Source: Mesorhabditis belari (Eukaryota > Nematoda > Chromadorea > Rhabditida > Rhabditidae). Taken from it: 64,000 nt of DNA. Location of the stretch: the NCBI GenBank assembly GCA_958450365.1, contig CAUEEP010000733.1, forward strand, positions 558,001 to 622,000, read 5' to 3'. Under the pieces are notes generated by a model. That model saw only the letters and a list, made by a program, of their open reading frames with translations. It ran no database searches and was not told the origin of the DNA. Each line of letters starts with the position of its first letter. The stretch's first letter is position 1. Positions 35,317 through 46,604 of this stretch are shown here, piece by piece. Position numbers and translations under genes: made by a program.

Positions 35317-36495
35317 ATGATCAATTTCTCGAATTTACCCACCGAACTCCAAGATTCTGTTCTAAATCAAGTCCATTCTAAAGAAAGATTGAAACTTTTA
35401 AAACTCGGCAAATCTTTCCGATGTCATCTCCTGAGGAATGGGCCTTTCACAAAGAAAATCGAGGAAATCGATGTGAAAATATTCTTTCAAAATATTCGCA
35501 GTAAACGCGATTTGACCGATTGGAATTTCTCAACGAATTTCAATTTGAAGTTTTTTGATCGAAGAGGGCAACACACCGAGATCTTGCTCCACGAAAATGA
35601 ACCCGTAACGGTGAAAAGCTATAAAAACATATATGAAATCTCATTTAAGCCGAAAACAATTTGGAATTTGGTGAACAAAGTGATTTTCTGTAAATCGCTG
35701 AGAATCCTTTTACCTAACGTAATGCATTTGGATCACGTGGATTCACGGGAAATTTGGAAAGATAAAAGAGAGAAATTCGAATTTCTGCCGAGAGTTCAAT
35801 CTGTGGCAAATTTTGAGCTGAAATCGAGATTCGACTTGGCCAGAGAGTTTCTAGAAGATTTTTCCGTGAAAATTTTGAAGAAATGTCATCTAAACCTCAG
35901 CTTTATGGACCTCCAAGAAGAATCGCTGAAATCGGAGTTGAAACGATTTTTGTCAAAGCAAAGTTTCACGAATTGTCGAAACATTGCCTGGTCCGGGTTT
36001 CAAGCGAATTTCTTTGAGTCGCTTTCACAAACGAATGTGGAATTTATTCAAATCTCTTGTCTAACCATTGGTCAATTTCAGAAAACCGTGAAGAATTTGG
36101 TAAGAAACGGGATTCCCAGCAAACATCCCATTGCGAAAATCAAAATTTTTGGTCCACACACGCATTTGGATGACAAATATTTGGCTTTTGAAGAAATTCG
36201 GGAGATTTTTCTGGGCTTACCGGAAGTTGAGAGTGAAGATGGGTTGACGATGGATTGTTTTGAGGAAAACAGGGATTTGTTGGACAATTTCATCAATGAA
36301 CGCGAGTTGAGGGTGGCTTTAGATGCAGAAATGTACAATGAGGTGCACAAAATCGAGGCGATTTTCAGGAGAAAACTCGATTCGGAGGATATTTTCTGCT
36401 ATTTTGGCTTGATCTTTCGCTATACGGCGATGGCGGTCAACCCAAATTTTCAGGCGGAATTCCGGATGGAGAACGTGAAAAGTAAGAAAATGTAA
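35317..36495 (+). CDS. F-box-like family protein, intact, single exon
   Basis: From the ATG at 35,317 a frame of 392 residues: MINFSNLPTELQDSVLNQ, LLKLGKSFRCHLLRNGPF, KKIEEIDVKIFF. The frame is also open 21 codons upstream but lacks a better ATG. Shared landmarks with the copy at 2,797: KTIWNLVNKV, FLPRVQSVANFEL, FTNCRNIAW and a long polar C-terminal half. No intron, no TM segment. With the 2,797 gene this is one of two fully intact members among seven copies in the window. Confidence 0.75.
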   Translation: MINFSNLPTELQDSVLNQVHSKERLKLLKLGKSFRCHLLRNGPFTKKIEEIDVKIFFQNIRSKRDLTDWNFSTNFNLKFFDRRGQHTEILLHENEPVTVKSYKNIYEISFKPKTIWNLVNKVIFCKSLRILLPNVMHLDHVDSREIWKDKREKFEFLPRVQSVANFELKSRFDLAREFLEDFSVKILKKCHLNLSFMDLQEESLKSELKRFLSKQSFTNCRNIAWSGFQANFFESLSQTNVEFIQISCLTIGQFQKTVKNLVRNGIPSKHPIAKIKIFGPHTHLDDKYLAFEEIREIFLGLPEVESEDGLTMDCFEENRDLLDNFINERELRVALDAEMYNEVHKIEAIFRRKLDSEDIFCYFGLIFRYTAMAVNPNFQAEFRMENVKSKKM

Positions 36496-36723
36496 ATGTT
36501 TCAGAAAATTTTTGATATTGATGTTTAGAGAATAAAGTTTTGATCACATTTTATAGAAAAATGACAAAAAAAGTTTGAAAAATAAATGTTAGTGTCACTT
36601 TCACAATCTTGCCTATGAATCAAAGCTAGATTACGGTCATTTTCGAAAGTTGACACGCTTTAGAAAATAAAACATTAAAAGAGAAGTAAGAGTGACATCG
36701 AATTTATCGTCTTTACAAATAGA

Positions 36724-39038
36724 CTAAGGCTTTTTAACCTCCGGAATTGTTCCTTTCGTCAATTTCAAGTTATTCATCAAATTTCGATCAGCAATTGTAT
36801 AAGTGATGGCTGAAGCGAGACTTCCAACACTCAAAAGACCCAATTGCATGTACAGAGAAGCGACACTGCCATAGAAAAGACATGAAGCTGTGAAGAGGGC
36901 CTACAAATGTCTCATTTAACTGTCTGAAACCTGTACTTTGTTCACTAACAAACACACGACACACTGAACTCCTTACTTTTCTTCCAGAACCACTAGGAGT
37001 CTGTGCGGTTGATATAGCTCAAAACACGCTTATGACTCAATCACATACCAGCCAAAAGTTGAATAAAGCATATGAAGGAGCCGGGTCTTCCGAATAGCGA
37101 ATTGCAATGTGAGACATGATTCGTGTATTCACACAACAATCCACAAAACCCAGCATGAAGCCGCAAATGAGACCAATTGTAATGCTAAAACGATAACTTT
37201 CATTATCTTTTCCCTTCCCTCACCTTGGACTTGAGGCAATCGGTTTCTCATTAGTCATTGTATGTGTTGAATTAGCCGGTAGATTGTATGCAATCAATGC
37301 ATAAGATATGAGACTAATCCCTGTCCCAATCCACATTAATGGCCATCTTCCGATTCGATCCGTCCATTTACTGCTCCAAGCAAAGAAAGCGGCACCTGGA
37401 AAGGAAAAGTTAAGGCGAATCTACCGTACTCTACTGTAAGCCTTGTCTTTGAAAACATTCAAATCAAAACTGGATTACGGTTGTCTTTCCTTAAGCGCAC
37501 CTTTTAGAAACCCTTTGGTTTCGAGAACCACAGCCATCCACACTCATTACCCTTCAACCACCCACCGAAAAGTTCCCCAGCTCCCGTTGCAATCGCATTT
37601 AATCCCATCAATTGATTCGTATTCATTGAGAAACTTTTCGTGAAAGACAAAGCAGTTGGATAGACACTCGTGAAGAATGAGGTTTCAATGCCAGTAAAAG
37701 CTGATGGAACAGCCAGTAACCATTGATCTCTTGTGGTAAACAGTTTCACTGTCTTCACTAAATTTAAAAAGGTTAACTCAAAAGAGACTTTTTACCCAAT
37801 TCTTTGAAATGATTCGTGGAATGGCGATCATTTTTTCTCTTTTGGGGTAACAATCCCAAAGTGATTACTCCAATAAAATTGACAACGGCGAAGATTCCGA
37901 ACAGTAATCTAGTCGTTTCCATGCTGATCTTCTGATCGGTTCTTGATCCAAAAACCACCAACAAAAAGGTTCCACCAAATATCATACTAAAGTAAATTTA
38001 GGTAAATTGAAATGCTTAACAACCTTGGCATGTAAATGAAAACCATTAGATTGCTGTGTCTGGAGATCGTTTTCTCGTCACTATTCGCGGCCACATATTT
38101 GCCGATTGAGGTCCAGAGGCCTAGATTTATCAAAAATTGTCCGCTTATCAAAAAGAATTGTTTTCTTACATCCGGCCATAAATCCCGCTACAATACAAGA
38201 TCCATAGAGAAAATATTGATTGAAGAAGAGAAATCCGGACATGTAAATTGGAGAGGGAAGAGCGGCACAGATGAAGGAGAGACGAGGACCTGCAAAGGAG
38301 TATCAGAGTTTTGATTAAGCTTTAGGATCGTCAAGTAATGGAATACTGTAAGTGTTATCAAAATTTCAGATATTTTCAATACAATTTCTGCCAGGTTTAT
38401 TGAATTGAAAACCAACCTTTTTTCAAGAGTCAGTTTTTCTTTTCGCTTTCTAAAAGGTGAGTGATTTTGTAAACTATCATACTTTGGATTCAACATTATA
38501 TTCGATTTAGTCTCATTCTCAATCGACGAGGAATCCATTGTGTATTAAATGCAATCAAAATCAAGGTGAACGGGCAAAATCTGATTGTAATACAAAGGTA
38601 CGGTAGTCTTCAAGATTGTCTGCCGTTTAGGAAACGTAGGGAGCATACACCAGTTAAAAGTTTTGTTATCTACATTGTTAGATGTTATTAGATATATCTA
38701 ATTGTTAGATGTTTTGCTTGTTATTTTAGTTAGAAAGCTACCCAGAATCGAGAGCAATGTCGGAGCGGCCAAGTTACCCAAAACGAACGAAACATAGGCA
38801 AGCATTTGACTGAAAATTGTTAGTACTTTTGTCTTTAAACCTTTAAGAAATATTTTCTGTATCTTATTTTAAATTTCAAAGACTACCTATAATATCCAGC
38901 ATGTTTCCAAACACTCGGATCCTCATCATGTCTATTTTGCACAACCGTCTCCACGATGAAACTCTGCGAGAAAAAGGCGAAAAATACCAATAACATTCCG
39001 AATCCCAATTGGATTATATTTAAAGTATTCCGATTCAT
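36724..39038 (-). CDS. MFSD11/UNC-93-like MFS transporter
   Basis: About nine exons on the minus strand. Start at 39,038: MNRNTLNIIQLGFGMLLVF, FFSQSFIVETVVQNRHDED, WKHAGYY, then MLAYVSFVLGNLAAPTLLS, RLSFICAALPSPIYMSGF with FFNQYFLYGSC, SIGKYVAANSDEKTISRHS (the loop after the fourth TM typical of UNC93-like proteins), FGGTFLLVVFGSR, RLLFGIFAVVNFIGVITLGL, DQWLLAVPSAFTGIETSFF with NTNQLMGLNAIATGAGE, GRWPLMWIGTGISLISYA, GLICGFMLGFVDCCVNTRI, and a last pair of TMs ending KGTIPEVKKP. Twelve TM segments can be counted. UNC-93 of nematodes regulates a potassium channel; MFSD11 proteins are less well known, so substrate is open. Introns carry fragments of the ACGGTA fold-back repeat (37,471-37,508; 38,597-38,640). 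Confidence 0.85.
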
Positions 39039-39851
39039 TTTAGTAATAAAATGAATTAAGACTATCTTTTAAAACAGTGTTTGAAAAACTATCAAACACA
39101 GGTAATATTTTTCCTTTTATCGTTGGAAACCGGCTTTTTAAGAGAAACATCAACCTTTTCATGATCGAAAAGGTGGCAAAAATGGAACAATTGCAAAGAA
39201 GTATGAATCAAATGTGACTTTGAAGTTCTTTTGATTAGTTCTTTTGATTTCAATTTGAAACGAATTCGAGTGAACGCTTCAAAAACTTTAACTTATTTTG
39301 ATTCTAGTAAGCCAAGTCAGACAAGGCAATGTTCAGCCAGAAGAAAGATCCAGGCCAGGCTTCTGGCGGGGGTGGATTGATACAGAGTTGTCCCAAAGGC
39401 ATTTTTTTTCTTGGCAACCAAGTCTTCCTAATTCACTTGTATGACCTAGACTGGTTTTGATGAAAGCTTGGTCTGGTCCTAGGGGCATCTTTGGAGTTAT
39501 GATTGCACAAGTTTATGAAGTCACAAGTTTCATCGCAAAAGTCTCATTGTCAGAATTCTTGCAACAAAATACTCATTTTTTCAAGCTTAAGCTCTACGTG
39601 AAAATGCTTATGAGAAATAAGGTTATTTAGAAATAAAATTCACGATTTGGTTTTGTTTTCTACGATTTTGATGAAGCCATTTTTTGGCCAATTTGGAAGG
39701 GATTGGGCTGGATTATTGGGCTTGAACGGTGTCGATCGAGCACGTTTTCAACTTTCAAAAATTGGTTATTATTTCACAAAGCGACCACATCGTTGGCATT
39801 TTCTAGTTTCTGTTTGAATTGATTGCCAAAGTATTATTCAAACTGGTCATC

Positions 39852-41519
39852 AGTTATTTTCAATCCCTTTCAAAATAGATCTTTTAAAAGTTCAATATCC
39901 GTTTTCTAGAAATATGCTTTCATTTTCCGCTGCGAGCTTCGAGGGGCAATCACCTATCCAAGGGAAGGCCACTTTACGGATACCATAGTGAGCTAGGAGT
40001 TTGTGCAAGTGAATCATTTAATCATTAGCCGTTCCTCTCAAATAACTCTTTTCCAAAGCGTGCAACTTTGAAAGCTTTTGTAATTTTTTTAAAATTTTTT
40101 TGGGTTGTTTTTTTGGGGGGGGAAAAAAGAAAAGAAAAAAAAAAAAAAAAAAGAAAAAAATTAGTAGCAATATTACGGTAACATTTGAAAATTGACCACA
40201 TTTCACACAAAAGGCTATTATGAAACTATCTCAATTTTGACACCTAGTTTGAAACTTTCAGCTACAACAATTTTCAGCTTCAGCTACAACAACGGTTCCG
40301 CCTCCTCCAGTTCCGCCAGTCATTCCAGCACACCCCACCGCCTCCTCCGCCAGCTGCTTGAACAATAAAGATGTTTTTCCATTTTTAAGCAATCAAATTT
40401 TTCAAAGATTTTTTTGTGTTTAAATTTTTAGGCTATAAACTTTCACCGTAACAATTGCCATCTTGAGCCCACCAACTCCGAAAATCCTATTACTTTGATT
40501 CCCGTGCGAATCCGCGCGTCTTCAGCTTAACATTTTCACCCTCATCACAGCGATCTCAGTGCTTTTACGAATTATCCAAAAGGGGTTGTGAAATCCAAGA
40601 ACTATAGAAAATTGTCTATTGAGTTTTTGTCATAAAACCTTGTCTATTTTTGATATAGATGAACCTCACAAACCTAGGGCCTGAAAATCCCCAGGAAATG
40701 ATCCCAATGTTGAAGCTGTTATTGAAGCCCGTGAACGATTAATCGTCAGGCTGACCGTTAGCTCCTAATGATATTGCGCCAGGGTTTTTTTCACGAACTG
40801 ATAAACTTTTAAAATTTCATTTTCAGAACCTCTAGTAACTGAGCAAGTAGTCCCAGCCGGTTGGGCAAACAGCTGAAAGTGCCACCTAATCAAAATAGTT
40901 AAGGGCCAAGAAGCCATGATTTTTAAGGGGTTACTGCAAGGGTTCAGTGTCTCATTGCACTAGTTCGTAAAGCTAGTCATGAAGCCCTAAAGAATTGAAG
41001 TGTAAACGTCTTAAGCCAGAACAGTTTTTAAAAAGCCAGACTTTACAATATTCGTTAGGAAGATATAAAGACGGGGTGCTTTATTTTTTTTATCCAACAC
41101 AATTTTTACTCAAATCGTTTCAACTTAAGAAATCGCTCAGATCTCAACTAATTCAAGCAAATGGTCAGGGAACAGCCTCGGAACAAACGAATCAAATACG
41201 ACTTGGAATCATTGCTTGGCCGTTTGAAAAGTTCACAAGAGTTTCCACGTTCAAATTCCCAAGTCTCTTCGTGGAATTTATGCGACAAAAGAATAGAATG
41301 GACATTAAAGTCTATTACAAGACTTCAAAATCGGTGTAAAATTAATCAAATAAAAGTGCAAAAAAATGGGTTTTTATCTAGAGAACACCCATTGGCTAGC
41401 ATCAACCGTAGCTGATTTTCAAAATTCTAGGTCTTCAGTCAGAGATTTTGGCTAATTCGGATTCAAAATGACGTTTTACGGTAGTTTCCAATTCTGAAGG
41501 CAACTAGTATCAGGAAAAA
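39852..41519 (+). repeat. array unit 1: spacer with decayed 3' exons of a beta-helix gene
   Basis: This block matches 43,233-45,459 almost end to end. It starts inside an intron, then holds a degraded last exon (CELRGAITYPREGHF, compare CATSFEGTITYPWEGHF in the other copy) and a degraded proline-rich exon near 40,290-40,370 that is out of frame. It lacks about 0.5 kb present in the other copy. A poly-A tract near 40,136-40,160 is unique to it. It ends at the intron directly upstream of the exon at 41,536. Confidence 0.8.
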
Positions 41520-41535
41520 CAATGGCTGACTACAG

Positions 41536-43717
41536 TTTGCCGATTTCATTTTTGAGAATTGCTCCTCAAATCTAAATGAAGGGGCCGGCTTTACGATATA
41601 CAATGCTGTCAATAAAATTGGTAAGTGTTTCATATTTGAATTTTGAAATTGAACAAAACATTATCCCAATCAATTAATTGAATAAAACCAATTTTAGCCC
41701 TAAAATCTACAACAATTGCGTCAAATTACGGTCATGGGATCTTGTACACGAAAGATGTCGGTGCTTTTGGTTTTTCTAATGGGAGTTCGGTGTTGACGAT
41801 TGTGGATTCGGAGATCACAAAGAATCTTTATGGAATAATCATTTCGAAAGTTTTGCAAGGTGGGCGGATTCTTGAAGGATCGAACTGCTTCAAAACCTTC
41901 AAACGGTGTTATAAGGAGTTCTGACAGTGTCATTGCACATGCCAATGACATTGCACATTGCACAAAAGTGTGTTCTCTGATGAAAAATTGTGTGTGACGT
42001 GTCAATCAACTCAGAACAATGCTCAATCTAAACCTTTTGATACCACTATGATGGAATTTGGTTGAATTTGAAGAGAGCTATTGCATTTTGTAGCTTAGCC
42101 TGCAACTGTCATGAGTGGTGGTGATATCCTCCTGGTTTCTTGACCTCTACGGCTGGCTGGAAGATTCTTGGACTTAGGCCATTCGTTTCAAATCGTATTC
42201 TCAAGCTTTTGATTAAGCCGTTTCAATCAAATAAATTTATTCTAGAAAACAAAACCTTTTATATCATAGATCAATCACATCATAAATCTGTCGACCGTCT
42301 GACAGTGAGAATCATTTCAACAACTTTTTCCAATCACATCATGCCGGCTGGTAAGTTTTTGTAGGTTTTTTTGTAGGACAAAATACGGAAACAGTTACTG
42401 TTTTTTGACACTAACTTTGTGCATAAAAGTAAACTACTTTAAAGTATCAGCCATTTAGTGTCCTTTGATAAATGTTTCCCGTGTTTTCTCAAAATAACTA
42501 CTTCGACGTTCCGAGAAAACACAGGTACAACAATTCATTTAATTTTATCCCGTATTCCAATTCTAGCAGGGATTCTCATTTCCAAGGACAACTCTGGGAT
42601 TGGTTTGGACATACAGAACTCGTTTTTTGTCTCGAATCAAGGTATCTATTTTAAAGAGAATGAAACATTTTCTGAATACCTAGGTGTTTATATAACCATC
42701 TTCAATCCGGAGCAAGAGTTTTTCATTGAAAATAATACTTTTGCGAACAATACGGAGTTTAACGCGGCGCCCAAGAGTTCGCTCATCGATTTGATTTACA
42801 CGGATTCTTCTGGTCAGTTTTATCTGCAAAGACCTGAGATCTATAAAATATTTGATTTAATTTGAAATTCTATTGAGAGTTTCAGCAGTGCGAAATTTCG
42901 CAATCACTGACAACATTTTCAACGGCAACACCGCAAAATATATTGCACGAGTTTTCGAAAAAGACGAAGAGATGAGTGTTTCCGTTTTACGAAAACGACA
43001 CGAAATTGCCAAGAATCATTTCAACAACAATACCGGCTGGAGTCTGATATTTGCATCGGTTGCACTCACAGATATCTTTGGGAACACTTTTCAGAGCAAG
43101 GAAATGGTAGTTGATTATTTTGATGAAAGTTGGAGATTTTTAGAAATGTGACATTACGACGAATGAACCGAGGAAACCGAATTGGCTTGATTTGCAAAAG
43201 AATGAGTTTATCGCGTTTCCGGATAACCTTGTGAGTTATTTTCAATCCTTCTTAAAATAGATCTTTTAAAAGTTCAATATCCGTTTTCTAGAAATATTTT
43301 CATGTTTGTGCTACGAGCTTCGAGGGAACAATCACCTATCCATGGGAGGGACACTTTAGGGATATCACAGTGACAAGTGGGTGCAAGTGAATCATTTAAT
43401 CATTAGCCGTTCCTCTCAAATAACTCGTTTTCTGAAACGTTGCAACTTTGAAAGCTACTGCAATTCTTATTCAAATTTGCTCGGACTGATTTTGTGAGGG
43501 CCCACAGATCGAAAGATATAAAAAGTAAACGATTGGATAAATTAGAGGCAATATTACGCTAGCATTTGAAAATTGACCACATTTTAGTAAAAAGGCTATT
43601 TGAGACTATTCAATTTTGACACCTAGTTTGAAATTTTCAGCTACAACAACCCCTCCGCCTCCTCCAGTTCCGCCAGTCACTCCAGCACCCCCACCGCCTC
43701 CTCCGCCAGCTGCTTGA
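41536..43717 (+). CDS. parallel beta-helix-repeat protein with proline-rich end, 5' end unclear
   Basis: Exons with canonical splice sites read FADFIFENCSSNLNEGAGF, then TTIASNYGHGILYTKDVG and TIVDSEITKNLYGIIISK, ENKTFYIIDQSHH, then a long exon with ISKDNSGIGLDIQNSFF, QEFFIENNTFANNTEF, then FAITDNIFNGNTAKYIARV, AKNHFNNNTGW and DIFGNTFQSKEM, a 37-bp intron, CDITTNEPRKPNWLDLQKNE, FHVCATSFEGTITYPWEGHF and TTTPPPPPVPPVTPAPPPPP ending AA at TGA 43,717. The recurring N-x-F/I-x-x-N patterns, about every 22-30 residues, are those of right-handed parallel beta-helix repeats in extracellular proteins such as Bark beetle/Anakonda at cell junctions; the link is by pattern only. No upstream start codon or signal peptide was found, so the copy may be partial. 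Several extra open exons remain unassigned between 42,130 and 42,560. Confidence 0.55.
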
Positions 43718-45459
43718 GCACTAAATATATTATTAAGTAGCTAAACCAATCAAATTTTTGAAAAGATTATTATTTTTGCTGTTTATTTTGAGGCTATAAA
43801 CCTTTCAAAGAATTGCCAATGAGCATGAAACTCCGCAAATCTTTTTATTTCGATAATTTTTGAGTCGACGGGTGGCTTCAGTTTAACCTTTTCACCCCAT
43901 CACACATCTCAATGCTTTTACGAATTATCCAAAAGTTGAGAAATCTAAACTATAAAAATTTGTATTGAGTTTTTTTGTCATTAAACCTTCTCTTTTTGCA
44001 TCGTCCAAATTGCCCTCGAAAAAAAATAATGAGTATGTTCAAATCGACTATTGACTCAAATCGATTCAAAATCACTGTTACTTCTATGGTCCACCAACCA
44101 GAAAAGCCTGCCTAACTCATAAGTGTACTCACTTGTTCAACTCTTCTTGCAGATATACCTTCATTCCTTACCGTTGCTTTGCGATAAGGAACTCTTGCGG
44201 AAATGCTTTCCAAGTTATCGACTCGGTTATTTTCCCGTCCTATCTATCCGTTATCTTGTTTCAGGCTCAAAATTTCATTTTCCAAAACTGCACCTCAATC
44301 AACAATACTGGCTACGGTTTCGATATACAGGATTCGTCGCTAAATATCGATATCTAACCTGTTGAAAATCAGAATCGGAAATTCCCAGAGACTCAGAACA
44401 CGTATATAGCCTAAAATGAGCAAAGCGCGGTTTTTCTCGCAATGAAGATTAGAGTTGTCAGCATCCCAACTAGATTAGGTTTGATAAGCGCAAATAAACT
44501 TTGATATAGATGAACCTAACAAACTAGCGGAAAATCCCCAGAAAATGATCCCAATGTTGGAGCTGTTATTGAGCCCGTGAACGATTCATCTCAGGCCGTG
44601 AACGATTCATCGTTAGCTTCTAATGAGATTGCGCCAGGGTTTTTTTTCACGAACTGATAAACTTTTAAAATTTCATTTTCAGACCCTCAAGTAACTGAGC
44701 AAGTAGTCCAGCCGGTTGGGCAAACAGCTGAAAGTCCACCTAATCAAAATAGTAAAGGGCCAAGAAGAGATGATTTTTAAGGATACTGCAAGGGTTCAGT
44801 GTCTCACTGCAGTAGTTCGTAACGATAATATGAAGAGATAAAGAATTGAAGTGTATACGTCTTAAGCCAGAACGTTTTTAAAAAGCCAGACTTTACAATA
44901 TTTGTTAGGAAAATATAAAGAAGGGGTGCAGGTTTTTTATCCATCACGCTTTTTACTCAAATCGTTTCAGCTCAAGAAATCGCTCAATCTCAACTAATTC
45001 AAGCAAATGATCAGGGAACACCCTTCGAACAAACGAATCAAATACAACATGGAATCATTGCAGTTTAGCAAGCCGCCAAAAGATAATCCATATTGAATAA
45101 AGCTTTTTACAATTATCAGTTTAATAATATGCCTATCAGTTCATGACTTCGCAAATTTAATGGTTGGCTATTTGAAAAGTTCACAAGAGTTTCCACGTTC
45201 AAATTCACAAGATCACTTCGGGAATTTTAAAACAAGAGCCATTAAAGGATGGACATGTAAAATCTATTACAAGACATCAAAATCAGTGAAATTGATCAAA
45301 TAAAAGTGCAAAAAAATGGAGTTTTTTCTAGAGAAGACCCAGCTAGCATCAACTGTAGCTGATTTTCCATTTTAGGTCTTCATCAGGATTTGGCTAATTG
45401 AATGCAAAATGACGATTTTACGGTAGTTTCTAATTTGCAGGCAACTAGTATCAGGAAAA
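43233..45459 (+). repeat. array unit 2: second copy of the beta-helix gene spacer, truncated
   Basis: Follows unit 1 base for base with about 10-15% differences by eye. It contains the last exons of the gene at 41,536, then an exon fragment near 44,133-44,357 (CGNAFQVIDSVIF, IFQNCTSINNTGYGFDIQDS) that unit 1 has lost, and tail-like coding pieces near 44,540-44,780 (NDPNVGAVIEPVNDSSQ, VTEQVVQPVGQTAESPPN ending RRDDF). It matches unit 1 up to GGCAACTAGTATCAGGAAAA and stops exactly where, in unit 1, the next exon follows 16 bp later. Confidence 0.8.
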
Positions 45460-45526
45460 CGCGAGGAAAATTACACTCATTTCATTAATGTCTCATTACA
45501 AACTGAGTCTTCCTTTTGCCAAAGTC

Positions 45527-45856
45527 TTAGGCTTAGGCTTAGGCTTAGGCTTAGGCTTAGGCTTAGGCTTAGGCTTAGGCTTAGGCTTAGGCTTAGGCTT
45601 AGGCTTAGGCTTAGGCTTAGGCTTAGGCTTAGGCTTAGGGCTTAGGCTTAGGCTTAGGCTTAGGCTTAGGCTTAGGCTTAGGCTTAGGCTTAGGCTTAGG
45701 CTTAGGCTTAGGCTTAGGCCAGGCTTGGGCTAGGCCTAGGCTTGGGCTTGGGGCTTAGGCTTAGGCTTAGGCTTAGGCCAGGCTTAGGCTTAGGCTTAGG
45801 CTTGGGCTAGGCTTAGGGCTTAGGCTTGGGCTTAGGCTTAGGCTTAGGCTTAGGCC
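45527..45856 (+). repeat. interstitial telomeric repeat, (TTAGGC)n, about 330 bp
   Basis: TTAGGC is the canonical nematode telomere hexamer. About 18 perfect units run from 45,527 to about 45,638, then one extra G, about 13 further perfect units to about 45,718, then a degenerate part with TTAGGCC, TTGGGC and GGCTAGG variants to 45,856. The G-rich strand reads left to right, the orientation of a telomere capping the left-hand sequence. The unit count was made by eye. Confidence 0.95.
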
Positions 45857-46432
45857 AGCCTAGAGCAATGCAACTGAACGAAGGGGCACAACGGAGTATT
45901 ACGTATTAAGTGTTTATGCTAAATTGATCATGAGGGAGCTGCGTCCTGATCAGTGCACCCTTTACGGTCCTAAAATGGTGCTTGTTTCTAGAAAAGTCGT
46001 GAAATGACCAAATTGGGTGTCAGTAAAGGTGAAAACTTCAAAAAATCATATGACTAATCAGATTTTCTGAAGTTCAACTTCTCAGCACTCCCCTCTTCCA
46101 AAATGTTGCGTTTTGTCGGAACACTCAAAAATTTTTACTGCTTTTCCATTCTCATTTTCGACACTTTTTCACACAGTAGTCAAAAACTCGTAAAAATTTG
46201 TGTCCACCACTCTAAAAGGGTTATTTGACCTGGAAAAAAAAATCAAATGAGTTTAAATAAGCCAAATTCTCAATCACTAAATGTCAAAAATCATTTGGTT
46301 GCAGGGATCGCAGCCGAGAATTGGGGAAAATCTTATCTTAGAGTGATGTAAAGTTTTTGAATTGGTTTGCCTAGGTCTGACCCCCTGAAAGAAAACCCAG
46401 ATTAGGGCGTGAGCTGGATTACGCTGATCGAT

Positions 46433-46604
46433 AAAGCTGATCGATAAAGCTGATGAACAAAGCTGATGAATAAAGCTGATGAACAAAGCTGATGAACAAA
46501 GCTGATGAACAAAGCTGATGAACAAAGCTGATGAACAAAGCTCATCAACAAAGCTCATCAACAAAGCTCATCAACAAAGCTCATCAACAAAGCTCATCAA
46601 CAAG
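46433..46604. repeat. 15-bp minisatellite
   Basis: Units of AAAGCTGATGAACAA-type sequence, about eleven in a row. The first two units carry ATCGAT, the middle units GATGAAC, and the last five or six have the variant CATCAAC. Any translation is an artefact of the repeat. Confidence 0.85.

Noticed and set aside
45488..45733. Open frame reading leucine-glycine repeats
   Set aside because: It is the telomeric hexamer read in frame; not a gene.
46433..46604. Possible CRISPR-like direct repeats
   Set aside because: Contiguous tandem units without unique spacers, in a eukaryotic genome.
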